12,955 bases of DNA from Phycisphaeraceae bacterium (GCA_029260675.1 JAJDCV010000071.1:1-12955); one strand, 5' to 3'; counted from the first letter of the stretch, positions 1 through 7,583 are shown. Program-made: numbers and translations. The notes: generated from the letters alone by a model not told the origin.

Positions 1-93
1 GGGGCGGGGCGGGTAGGCGGGGTAGACAGCCGCTGGCACGGTCTGCGTCGGGGTTAGGGCCGGGCGAGGTGGGGGTAAAAAAAGTGGTGGGGG

Positions 94-1359
94 TCAATTC
101 CCGACCTGCATCACGATCAGGACGACCAGGAGCAGGACCACGGCGAACCAGCCGATGGCGGCGATCCAGAACAGGGGGGATTCGACCAGGGGCTCGGGCT
201 GGGGCAGGGCGACGATCTCCATCGGGCCGGCGCTCTGGTCCAGGGCCGAGAGCTGGGAGAGGTCGAACATTTTGCGGGCCTGGGGGGGGGCTTCGCCGCT
301 GGCGACCGCTTCGAGGTCCTGCAGCAGGTCGGCGGCGGTGGCGTAGCGCTTCCTGCGGTCCTTGGCCATGCAGACCTCGATGATCTCGGCCAGGCCGCGG
401 GTCAGGTGGTGGTTGATGTGGTCGACGGGGGTGAGGTCGTGGTTCAGGTGCTTGCGCATCACGGCGGAGGGGTTGGGCCCATCGTAGGGGACATTGCCGG
501 TGACCATGTGGTAGAGGGTGCATCCGAGGCTGTAGATATCGGCGCGCTTGTCGACATTGACGTCGCCCTTGATCTGCTCCGGCGAGATGTAGTAAGGCGT
601 GCCGAAGGCTTTGCCAGCCTCGGCCTCGGCGGCTTCGCGGTCGGAGACGGCGCGGGCCAGGCCCATGTCGGCGAGCTTGGCGGTGTCGTCGCCGGTGAGC
701 ATGATGTTTTTGGGCTTGACGTCGCGGTGGATGAACCCTGCTTTGTGGGCGTGGTCCAGGGCACGGGCGACGTCGATCGTTATCTTCAAGGCCGCTTCTT
801 CGGTGTAGGGGCCCTTTTCCTGGATGTCTTCGAAGACGCTTCGGCCCTGGACGTATTCCATCACGAAGTAGTATGTGTCTCCCGCCTGCCCGACGTCGAT
901 CGCGCCGACGATATTGGGGTGGTTGAGCTTGGCGGCGGCCTTGCCTTCGTCGAAGAAGCGCCGGACGAAGTCTTCGTTGCTGGAGTGTTTACGTGGCAGG
1001 ACCTTGATGGCGACCATGCGGTCGAGTTTTAGTTGCCTGGCTTTGTAGACGGTGGCCATCGCGCCTGCGCCGAGGCGTTCGAGGATCTGGTAGTCGGGGA
1101 TTACACGTTTGCCGGTCTGTTCTTCGACCTCCGGGCGGATGCGGTCGATCTGTTTCTGGGTGACGAACCCCTCGTCGATCATGACCTGCGCGAGGCTGCG
1201 CTGGTTGGCGGGTTCGGCTTCGCCGGCGACGCTGGACTCCAGGGAGACCTCGCGTTGCATCTGGACGCAGGACTGGATCTCTTCCTGTGTCGCCAGCCCC
1301 CGTTCGACGACGAGTTTGCCGAGCAAGGTGTCGGAGCTGGTTTCGTTGGATTGATTCAT
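94..1359 (-). CDS. Membrane-anchored Ser/Thr protein kinase (Pkn type) with MshEN-like N-terminal repeats
   Basis: Phosphorylates Ser/Thr of unknown targets at the cytoplasmic face of the membrane. From the Met at 1359 it is 421 aa. The kinase domain (about 90-352) has a glycine loop GAGAMATV (97-104), VAIK lysine K119, HRDVKPKN (211-218, catalytic D213), DMG in place of DFG (231-233) and SPE (259-261). One hydrophobic span (about 396-417) ends the protein, so it is tail-anchored with no periplasmic sensor. Residues 12-32 (LLGKLVVERGLATQEEI) and 55-75 (SLAQVMIDEGFVTQKQI) are two related repeats resembling the MshEN/GspE N-terminal module, often fused to planctomycete kinases. The frame stays open to an ATG at 1437, but that 26-residue extension looks unlike the family and I prefer 1359. 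Neither start has a clear Shine-Dalgarno sequence. A 9-C tract lies in the linker before the anchor. The family is certain; the substrate is unknown. Confidence 0.93.
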   Translation of the reverse strand: MNQSNETSSDTLLGKLVVERGLATQEEIQSCVQMQREVSLESSVAGEAEPANQRSLAQVMIDEGFVTQKQIDRIRPEVEEQTGKRVIPDYQILERLGAGAMATVYKARQLKLDRMVAIKVLPRKHSSNEDFVRRFFDEGKAAAKLNHPNIVGAIDVGQAGDTYYFVMEYVQGRSVFEDIQEKGPYTEEAALKITIDVARALDHAHKAGFIHRDVKPKNIMLTGDDTAKLADMGLARAVSDREAAEAEAGKAFGTPYYISPEQIKGDVNVDKRADIYSLGCTLYHMVTGNVPYDGPNPSAVMRKHLNHDLTPVDHINHHLTRGLAEIIEVCMAKDRRKRYATAADLLQDLEAVASGEAPPQARKMFDLSQLSALDQSAGPMEIVALPQPEPLVESPLFWIAAIGWFAVVLLLVVLIVMQVGN

Positions 1360-1454
1360 CGTAGACGGGTGGCGTGTTGTGTTATCGATCCGTACGGGTC
1401 CGTACTGGGGTATACCGGCCCCCTCAGGACGGCCCAAACCATCATATCATGAAC

Positions 1455-1481
1455 ATTAGAATCGAGCGCAAACCCTGTCAA
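1455..1481 (-). promoter_or_regulatory. Putative sigma-70 promoter of the kinase gene
   Basis: Read on the minus strand, a perfect TTGACA (1481-1476) is followed after 15 nt by TCTAAT (1460-1455, 5 of 6 to consensus). The spacer is short. Transcription would start near 1447, leaving a leader of about 88 nt before the preferred kinase start at 1359. An ATG at 1437 would leave only about 10 nt. Found by eye, not tested. Confidence 0.4.
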
Positions 1482-1553
1482 CTAAAAAAGTAGTGTGGTG
1501 TTGGGAATGTGCGGATTTTTGGGTTGATCGGCGAGCAGGCGTCTCGGGCAGGC

Positions 1554-1581
1554 GTTACAATCTCAGGCGGAGCCCTATATT
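1554..1581 (+). promoter_or_regulatory. Putative promoter of the polyprenyl diphosphate synthase gene
   Basis: GTTACA (1554-1559, 4 of 6) and TATATT (1576-1581, 5 of 6) are 16 nt apart and lie just upstream of the start at 1603. The start would be near 1588, giving a leader of about 15 nt that still contains the AGGA ribosome binding site (1591-1594). An alternative -10, TACAAT, at 1556-1561 has no good -35 partner. Confidence 0.3.
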
Positions 1582-1602
1582 TATTATGTCAGGATCGGCC
1601 GG

Positions 1603-2628
1603 ATGTCTGTACTCGCATCGCAGGACAGCTCGCTTAGCCGTCGGCTTGAGGCCGACCTGGCGCAGGTCCGCCGGCTGTTCGCCCAGGAGCTTGAGAGCGA
1701 CCTGGATTGTGTCAACGACCTGGCGGGTCACGCCCAGCGGTACCACGGGAAGATGCTCCGGCCGATGCTGGTGCTGATGACTGCGATGGCGGTCCAACCG
1801 CAGGGTGACACCACCGAGCAGAAGCACCTGATCGCCGCGGCGGTGGTCGAGATGGTCCACATGGCGACCCTGGTCCACGATGACGTTCTGGACGACGCGG
1901 CGATGCGTCGTCGGGGTGCGACGATCAATCAACTGCACGGCAACGAGGCGGCGGTGATGCTCGGGGACTACCTGATCAGCCACGCGTACCACCTGTGCTC
2001 TTCGCTTGGCAGCCCCGAAATCAGCCGGATGATCGCCCACGCAACCAATACGGTCTGCGAGGGAGAGCTGTTACAGCTGGCCAACCGGCACAACCTGGAA
2101 CTGGACGAGCCGACGTACTTCACGATCATCACCCGGAAGACGGCGAGCCTGTGCGGGGCCTGCTGTCGGGTCGCCGCGGAACTCAGCGGCTGTAAGCAGA
2201 ACGTGTCCGATGCGTTGTACGGCTACGGGGAAACGTTAGGGATCGCGTTCCAGGTCATCGATGACGTGCTGGACCTGACCGGGGATCCTCAGACCGTAGG
2301 CAAGACGCTGGGGCAGGACCTGGTCAAGGGGAAGTTGACGCTGCCGTTGATCCACGCGCTGGCGACCTGCGGCGGTGCGGGGGGTGTGGAGTTGGCCGGG
2401 TTGTTGAAATCGCAGGGCGAGGCTGGGTTATCGGAAGCCAAGGCCGGCGCGGGTGCAGGCCGTGTGCGTGAGATCCTGGCGGGTGGGCGGTCGCTGGATT
2501 ACGCCCGAGAAAAAGCGGCCTCGTTGATCGGGCGAGCCAAGTCGGATCTGATGGATAACCTTGAAGACACGCCCGCCCGGGCGTATCTGCTGGGGCTGGC
2601 GGAGACGGTGGTGGAGCGGCGGTTGTAG
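1603..2628 (+). CDS. Long-chain (E)-polyprenyl diphosphate synthase
   Basis: Condenses isopentenyl diphosphate onto an allylic diphosphate to build a long all-trans prenyl chain, used mainly for quinone side chains; cytosolic. The 341-aa protein shows the family motifs in order: GKMLRP (49-54), the first aspartate-rich motif DDVLD (93-97) followed by RRR (102-104), KT (179-180), and the second motif QVIDDVLD (217-224) with D220, D221 and D224. Small residues precede the first motif (A88, T89), as in octaprenyl and heptaprenyl synthases and unlike the bulky residues of farnesyl or geranylgeranyl synthases, so a long chain is inferred; exact length cannot be read. AGGA at 1591-1594, 8 nt before the ATG, supports the start. 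It is transcribed divergently from the kinase, with no sign of functional linkage. It is most like IspB/HepT, but I give no symbol because the product length is unknown. Confidence 0.93.
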   Translation: MSVLASQDSSLSRRLEADLAQVRRLFAQELESDLDCVNDLAGHAQRYHGKMLRPMLVLMTAMAVQPQGDTTEQKHLIAAAVVEMVHMATLVHDDVLDDAAMRRRGATINQLHGNEAAVMLGDYLISHAYHLCSSLGSPEISRMIAHATNTVCEGELLQLANRHNLELDEPTYFTIITRKTASLCGACCRVAAELSGCKQNVSDALYGYGETLGIAFQVIDDVLDLTGDPQTVGKTLGQDLVKGKLTLPLIHALATCGGAGGVELAGLLKSQGEAGLSEAKAGAGAGRVREILAGGRSLDYAREKAASLIGRAKSDLMDNLEDTPARAYLLGLAETVVERRL

Positions 2629-2682
2629 CGTCCTAAGGCCCCGTGAAAACCCTCCCGTATGGGCTTGATTTTGTATTGTGAC

Positions 2683-2698
2683 GGCCGCTAAAGCGGCC
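2683..2698. terminator. GC-rich hairpin downstream of the polyprenyl synthase; weak terminator candidate
   Basis: A perfect 6-bp stem GGCCGC/GCGGCC encloses the loop TAAA, 55 nt after the stop codon. No T-tract follows on either strand, so it is not a canonical intrinsic terminator. A second small stem, CCTC-AGCC-GAGG, lies about 20 nt on and is followed by TTATTT. It may act as a 3'-end stabilising structure instead. Confidence 0.3.
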
Positions 2699-2763
2699 TC
2701 CGAGGTCAAGGCAGCCTCAGCCGAGGTTATTTAGAAACCCCTGCTATGAATGCTCATTGGGTA

Positions 2764-2791
2764 TTGATTCGCCGTCAGGGTGAGGTAAACT
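2764..2791 (+). promoter_or_regulatory. Putative promoter of the PAS-GAF-receiver / rsmB unit
   Basis: TTGATT (2764-2769, 4 of 6) and TAAACT (2786-2791, 4 of 6) are 16 nt apart in the 247-nt gap upstream of the start at 2876. They imply a leader of about 78 nt. The match is modest and was found by eye. Confidence 0.28.
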
Positions 2792-2875
2792 CATGGGTTG
2801 GTCGTGGTTGGCTCGATAGTAGATCGGCCGTGGTATCGCAGTGGACGTGAGTCATTTAGCCAGGTTTTTTAGCGT

Positions 2876-4600
2876 ATGGACGATGCCCGCCCGCGTATCC
2901 TGATCTTTGCCGGGAAGGTGACCCAGGACTTCCCCGTCGCCGAGGAGCTTGGGCGCTCGTTCCAGGTCGACGTGTTCGACGAGATGGAAAAGGCGATGTC
3001 GGCGTTGCGTACGCACACGTACCACGCGGTGTTCGCGGACGTCGGTGACTTCCTGCCGTTAGAACGGGCGCTGGTCGGTGAGAAATCCAGCCTGGTGTTG
3101 AACACGATCGGCGAGGGCGTGTGCATCGTCGATCCGGACGGGCGTGCCACCTGGTCGAACCGGAAGATGCGTAGTTTTACGCCGGCGGTGAGCGAGCACG
3201 TGCGTCAGGTGTGCGCCCAGGCGTTGTCGGTCTTCTCGATGCAGACCGGGCCGATCACGGACGTGTCGAGTGCGCGCAGCAAGAAGTACACGTTCCAGGT
3301 CGACGAAAACTACTTCGAGATGATCTGCTCGCCGGTCGTGACGGACGAGGGGCAGGTGCAGCAGGTGGTGGCGGTGGTGTGGGACGCGACCAGCGGCCGG
3401 CGTCTGCAAGGTAAGATCGACGCGATCGACTCGGCGGGTCGGGAGCTATCACGGATCGAGACCGAGGTGGTGTCCAAGCTCTCGCCGACGGAACGGCTGC
3501 GTCTGCTCGAAGAAAAGATCATCAAGTACTCCAAGAAGCTGATGCGTTTTGATCACTTCGCGGTGAGATTGCTGGATAAGCGCAGCAGCAAGCTGGAGGT
3601 GGTGATCGCGGAGGGGCTGCCATCCGAGGCGTTGGAGATCGACCTGTACGCCCAGCCGGAGGGCAACGGGATCTGCGGCTACGTCGCGGCGACCGGGCGG
3701 AGCTACATCTGTCACGACACCGAGAAAGACCCGCGTTATGTGCTGGGCCTGCGTCACTGCAAGAGTTCGTTGACGGTGCCCTTGAAGCTGTTCGACAAGG
3801 TGGTGGGGGTCTACAACATCGAATCGGAATCGGTGGGTGCGTTTAACGAGGACGACCGGCAGTTCGCCGAGATTTTTGGTCGATACGTCGCGATGGCGTT
3901 GAATATCCTGGACCTGCTGGTGACCGAGCGGTGCGCGACCAGCGGTCAGATCACCGACAGCGTGGTGCAGGAGATGTCCCAGCCGATGGCGGACATCGTG
4001 ACCGAGGCCCGTACGCTGATGGAGGAGTACATCGGCGACGACACGATGCGTGGCCGGCTAAACCGGATCGTGGACCACGTCGAGAAGATCCGCGACTCGG
4101 TCAAGCATGTGGCGGCGGGCCCGAACGTGGTGCTGGGCGTCAAGGAACACGCCCCGGGTGAGCAGGACGCCAGGCTCAAGGGCAAGCGTATCCTGGTCGC
4201 CGATGATGAGCCGAACATCCGCAAGTCGATCAGCGACATCCTTGCCAAGGCCGGCTGCGTGGTCGAGGTCTGCAAGGACGGTTACGAGAGCTGCACGATG
4301 CTGGAGCAGGACCCGTTTGACCTGGTGATCTCCGATATCAAGATGCCGTACCGGAACGGGTACGAGGTTTTCGCCGCGGCGAGGCGGCAGCGCGAGGACA
4401 TGGCGGTGATCCTGATGACGGGGTTTGGTTACGACCCGCACCACTCGATCGTCCGCGCCAGCCAGGACGGCCTATCCAGCGTGATGTTCAAGCCATTCAA
4501 GGTCGATCAACTGCTCGAAGAGGTCCACAAGGCGCTGGGTATCGCGCCCGCTGAGCCGGCGCAAGAGCCTGACAAATCGAGCAAACACAAACCCGCCTGA
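2876..4600 (+). CDS. PAS-GAF sensor with pseudo-histidine-kinase helix and C-terminal receiver domain
   Basis: Cytosolic signalling protein of 574 aa with no catalytic output domain. In order: a short receiver-like N-terminus (6-65) lacking the acidic pair; a PAS domain (about 71-175, NTIGEGVCIVDPDG); a charged helical linker (about 180-220); a GAF domain (about 203-347, with NGICGYVAATG and a SLTVPL core); a helix resembling a histidine-kinase dimerisation helix (358-412) in which QEMSQP (365-370) stands where active kinases have HExxxP; and a complete receiver (437-555) with D443/D444, phospho-acceptor D487, T515 and K539. There is no HATPase_c domain, so it cannot autophosphorylate; its receiver must be phosphorylated in trans. 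It is probably a ligand-sensing scaffold or output partner. The ATG at 2876 has only a weak AGG 11 nt upstream. The next gene starts 8 nt after the stop, suggesting co-transcription. Ligand and partner are unknown. Confidence 0.85.
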   Translation: MDDARPRILIFAGKVTQDFPVAEELGRSFQVDVFDEMEKAMSALRTHTYHAVFADVGDFLPLERALVGEKSSLVLNTIGEGVCIVDPDGRATWSNRKMRSFTPAVSEHVRQVCAQALSVFSMQTGPITDVSSARSKKYTFQVDENYFEMICSPVVTDEGQVQQVVAVVWDATSGRRLQGKIDAIDSAGRELSRIETEVVSKLSPTERLRLLEEKIIKYSKKLMRFDHFAVRLLDKRSSKLEVVIAEGLPSEALEIDLYAQPEGNGICGYVAATGRSYICHDTEKDPRYVLGLRHCKSSLTVPLKLFDKVVGVYNIESESVGAFNEDDRQFAEIFGRYVAMALNILDLLVTERCATSGQITDSVVQEMSQPMADIVTEARTLMEEYIGDDTMRGRLNRIVDHVEKIRDSVKHVAAGPNVVLGVKEHAPGEQDARLKGKRILVADDEPNIRKSISDILAKAGCVVEVCKDGYESCTMLEQDPFDLVISDIKMPYRNGYEVFAAARRQREDMAVILMTGFGYDPHHSIVRASQDGLSSVMFKPFKVDQLLEEVHKALGIAPAEPAQEPDKSSKHKPA

Positions 4601-4608
4601 CCCTCCCC

Positions 4609-5940
4609 ATGCAAACCCGATCGACACGCCCACCCAACGCACGAGGGGCCGCCGCCTCGTCGCTGGCGGGTGCCGCCAAACGCTATCCCGACCTCCCCGC
4701 GGTGTCGCTGAACACCTCGGGGTTAAGCCCGCAGGATTCGTCGTTGGCGACCGCGATCCACCGGACGACGCTTCAGCGCTGGATCACGCTTGATTACCTT
4801 TTGAACCGCGTGCTCAGCAAGCCGCTGCGTTCGATGGAGCCGATGATGCAGGGCGTGCTGCTGACCGGGGCGGCGCAGTTGGTTTTTATGGACCGGCTGC
4901 CGGCGCACGCGGTGGTGGATGAGCAGGTGAAGCTGGCGCGGCATCGGATCCGTCCCGGCGCGGCGGGGCTTGTGAATGCGGTGCTGCGGAAGATTTCCCA
5001 GATGGTGGCGGGGGTGGAGCCGGATCAGGCCTGGGAGCCGGCGCGCGACCTGCTGCCGTTGGATGGGGGTTGCGTGAGGCTGTCCGAGCCGGTGTTGCCG
5101 GTGATGGGGCAGACCGCTAGGCACCTGGGAATCGCCACCAGCCATCCGTTGTTCCTGGTCAACCGTTGGATGACCGCCTTCGGCGAGGAGCGTACGCGCG
5201 ACTACTGTCTGCACGGCGTAGAGTCGCCGCCGGTGATTGCCGCGGTCGAAGCGGGGTTTGATCGTGAGGCGACCGAGTTGTATCAGCCGCATGCTGAGGC
5301 TGGGTTTGTCGTTTGGCGTGGTGATCACGGTGCGTTGCAGGGGTTTTTGAAACAGGATCCGTCTCGGCGTGTGCAGGACCCGGCGTCTGCCAAGCCGATC
5401 GAGAGCACGAGTGATTTGAAGGTTTCCCTGGCGTTAGACTTCTGCGCCGGGCGGGGCACGAAGACCCGGCAACTGGCGGCGATACACGGTGGGGCGAAGA
5501 TCGGTGCGACCGACATCGACGACGCCCGGAGGTCAGCGTTGCAAGCCTCGGTCCGTGGGTTTGAAAACGTCCGGGTCGTCGGCCCGGAGAGCGAGCCGCC
5601 CGAGAAGCTGGATCTACTGGTTCTGGATGTGCCGTGTTCAAATACCGCGGTGCTGGCGCGTCGGCCGGAGGCGCGTTATCGGTTTGACAGCCGGGCGCTG
5701 AGTTCGCTGGTCACCTTGCAGCGACAGATCATCCGCCAGACCGCCGGTTGGGTCGGGCCCGGCGGGGTCATTCTGTACAGCACATGCAGCCTCGAACACG
5801 AAGAGAACCGGGCCCAGTCCAGGTGGCTAGCGGGTCTGGTCAAAGGCGAGATCGTTCACGAGCAACAGGCCTGGCCCGCCGGACGGGTCACGAGCTATCA
5901 GGACGGGGGGTATCACGCCCTGGTCCGTGTGCCGGATTAA
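4609..5940 (+). CDS. rsmB: RsmB-like 16S rRNA cytosine-C5 methyltransferase with NusB-like RNA-binding domain
   Basis: Uses S-adenosylmethionine to methylate C5 of a cytosine in RNA; RsmB (Sun) modifies 16S rRNA C967 in E. coli. The 443-aa protein has a NusB-like helical domain (about 12-135; FMDRLPAHAVVDEQVKLA and GLVNAVLRKIS are diagnostic), a linker with SHPLFLVNRWMTAFG (178-192), and a Rossmann methyltransferase domain (about 255-440). Motif I is DFCAGRGTKT (277-286), motif IV DVPCS with C343, and motif VI STCS with C393, the expected covalent nucleophile. The usual RVN motif after the PPxxxR segment is not recognisable (SPPVIAAVEAG, 206-216). The ATG lies 8 nt after the preceding stop and is preceded by CCCTCCCC, the opposite of a Shine-Dalgarno sequence, so translation probably depends on coupling. 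NusB plus methyltransferase fits RsmB better than RsmF or NSUN-like enzymes; the exact target base is inferred. Confidence 0.85.
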   Translation: MQTRSTRPPNARGAAASSLAGAAKRYPDLPAVSLNTSGLSPQDSSLATAIHRTTLQRWITLDYLLNRVLSKPLRSMEPMMQGVLLTGAAQLVFMDRLPAHAVVDEQVKLARHRIRPGAAGLVNAVLRKISQMVAGVEPDQAWEPARDLLPLDGGCVRLSEPVLPVMGQTARHLGIATSHPLFLVNRWMTAFGEERTRDYCLHGVESPPVIAAVEAGFDREATELYQPHAEAGFVVWRGDHGALQGFLKQDPSRRVQDPASAKPIESTSDLKVSLALDFCAGRGTKTRQLAAIHGGAKIGATDIDDARRSALQASVRGFENVRVVGPESEPPEKLDLLVLDVPCSNTAVLARRPEARYRFDSRALSSLVTLQRQIIRQTAGWVGPGGVILYSTCSLEHEENRAQSRWLAGLVKGEIVHEQQAWPAGRVTSYQDGGYHALVRVPD

Positions 5941-5952
5941 TTTGGCGGGTTT

Positions 5953-5992
5953 ATGGGTTTTAAGCCTTGCGGGGCCGGTCGCATTAACCCAT
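5953..5992. terminator. Inverted repeat between convergent rsmB and sulfatase genes
   Basis: Arms ATGGGTT (5953-5959) and AACCCAT (5986-5992) are exact complements, separated by 26 nt that can form a small inner GCC/GGC stem. It lies in the 110-nt gap where the two genes converge, so a bidirectional terminator is plausible. The loop is long and no clear T-tract follows, hence low confidence. Confidence 0.22.
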
Positions 5993-6050
5993 GAGCATCG
6001 TCGCCGGGCTTGATGTCTCAATACCCGTTCTTCGACGTGGCTCTGTGATT

Positions 6051-7484
6051 TCAGGGCAGGATGTATTCGGGGTTTGGCTCGGTGGGGATGGGGGCTTTGG
6101 TGGTTGCCTGCCAGGCATCTAAATCGGCGCGGAGTTCGGCGGTCAGGTCCGGCATGGCTTGGGCCAGGTTGTGCTGTTCGCCGGGATCGTCTTTGAGGTT
6201 ATATAGAGAAACGGTGTTGTTCTCGTGATATTCGATGAGCTTCCAGTCGCCGCGGCGCAGGCTGGTGGAAGGGGTTGCACGCCAAAAGTAAGTTTCGCCT
6301 CCGGGCAACTCGATGGCCAAGTCGTCGTTACTCACCAGTGACGCCAGGTACATCGGGAAGTGCCAGTAGATACTGCGCTGGGGGATCTGCTGTTTGCGGA
6401 GTAGCGGGAGGATATTCACGCCATCGGTTGGCTGAGACTCTGGGAGAGCCGCGTCGGCGAGGTGGGCGGCGGTGGGCAGGTAGTCGACGCTGGTGATAGG
6501 TGTGTCGCAGGTCGATCCGGCTTCGATCACGCCGGTCCATCGCATGCAGGTTGGTACGCGGACGCCGCCCTCGAAGAGCGATCCTTTTTGGCCGCGGAGC
6601 GGGGCCAGCTGCGACACGATGTTCAGGCCGCCGTTGTCGCTGGTGAAGATAATGAGGGTGTTCTCGGCGATGCCCAATTCATCGACCTTGGCCACGACAC
6701 GGCCGACCGAAGTATCCACCGCTTGGATCATGGCGGCGTAAACCGGGTCGAAGTTCTGTCTTGCCGCCTCGGGGATCTCCTTGAGTTTCGCTTCGTACCG
6801 TTGGGTTACGCTGTCACGTGCACGGTGTGGCAGGTGGACGTCAAAGTGGCTGAGGTAGAGGAAGAATGGGCCCCGCCGGTTGTCTTCGATGAACTCGATT
6901 GCGCGATCGGTGAGTTGTTCAGCGACATCGATATCGCCGTAGAACATCCCGTCGGGCCCACCCCGGCCGTTGGAGGAACTGAGGTCGAAGCCCTGCGTGT
7001 CATTGCCGAGATGCCACTTGCCCAGGCGTGCGGAGGTGTACCCCGCTTTGTTGAGGACTTCGGGTATACAGATGATTGCGGGGTCGAGTTGATTCGTTAC
7101 CTCAAACTGTTTTGCGGCCTTTCTCTCAAGGGCCTTGTTATCTCGATCGCGGGCGCGGACCAGCAGGCGCATGTACCGTGGATCCCCCTTTGATCTGCCG
7201 CCGGGCGTATAGATATGGTGCCGCGGCGAATACGTGCCTGTCATCAGGCTGGCGCGGGTAGGTGAGCAATTCGGCCCCCCGGCATACGCGGCGGTAAAGG
7301 TCATCCCCTGGGTCGCGAGACGATCGATGTGCGGGGTCTCGAAGAACTGGGCACCTGAAAACCCGACGTCTTGCCACCCAAGGTCATCGGCCAGGATGAG
7401 GATGATGTTCGGTTTGGTTGAGGCAGATAGGGGGGCCGTCCCCAAGAGGGTGATGAACAACACCAAGGCGGTCGAATATCGCAT
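6051..7484 (-). CDS. Secreted type I sulfatase (arylsulfatase family, formylglycine-dependent)
   Basis: Hydrolyses sulfate esters, probably of sulfated polysaccharides; exported. The 477-aa protein begins with a Sec-type signal peptide (hydrophobic core 6-17, likely cleaved near SAS, 20-22). The catalytic motif CSPTRASLMTG (73-83) has C73 for conversion to formylglycine and R77. Calcium-site residues D33/D34 lie in ILADDLGW and D283/N284 in TSDNGG; GKWHLG (155-160), SHFDVHLPH (212-220) and K300 complete the family pattern. The C-terminal subdomain ends with the usual LYNLKDDPGEQHNLA segment (about residues 425-440). A formylglycine-generating enzyme must be encoded elsewhere. The ATG at 7484 has a weak GAGAG 8 nt upstream. 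It is convergent with rsmB, with no polysaccharide-degradation partner in view. Substrate cannot be predicted, and a related N-sulfatase activity is possible. Confidence 0.93.
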   Translation of the reverse strand: MRYSTALVLFITLLGTAPLSASTKPNIILILADDLGWQDVGFSGAQFFETPHIDRLATQGMTFTAAYAGGPNCSPTRASLMTGTYSPRHHIYTPGGRSKGDPRYMRLLVRARDRDNKALERKAAKQFEVTNQLDPAIICIPEVLNKAGYTSARLGKWHLGNDTQGFDLSSSNGRGGPDGMFYGDIDVAEQLTDRAIEFIEDNRRGPFFLYLSHFDVHLPHRARDSVTQRYEAKLKEIPEAARQNFDPVYAAMIQAVDTSVGRVVAKVDELGIAENTLIIFTSDNGGLNIVSQLAPLRGQKGSLFEGGVRVPTCMRWTGVIEAGSTCDTPITSVDYLPTAAHLADAALPESQPTDGVNILPLLRKQQIPQRSIYWHFPMYLASLVSNDDLAIELPGGETYFWRATPSTSLRRGDWKLIEYHENNTVSLYNLKDDPGEQHNLAQAMPDLTAELRADLDAWQATTKAPIPTEPNPEYILP

Positions 7485-7583
7485 ATTGTGGTCTCTCAGC
7501 AGGGGGTCGCGGTGGGGGACGTTCAGCGGTGGGACGGCGTATTTAGGCGCCGCGACATCACCCGCAGGCTATGGTTGTAGGAT

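Noticed and set aside
406..1032. 208-codon open frame on the plus strand, antisense to the kinase
   Set aside because: It exactly mirrors the kinase coding region in a GC-rich gene, has no ribosome binding site or known motif, and the kinase on the other strand is unmistakable.
1360..1437. Extension of the kinase to the ATG at 1437
   Set aside because: The extra 26 residues (MGRPEGAGIPQYGPVR...) look like translated leader sequence; the conserved part begins after the Met at 1359. It cannot be excluded, since neither start has a good ribosome binding site.
2683..2698. Canonical intrinsic terminator after the polyprenyl synthase
   Set aside because: The stem is good but no T-tract follows on either strand; kept only as a weak candidate.
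6462..7193. 243-codon open frame antisense to the sulfatase
   Set aside because: The sulfatase frame is confirmed by its catalytic motifs across the same bases; the antisense protein has no recognisable family and is a codon-bias shadow.
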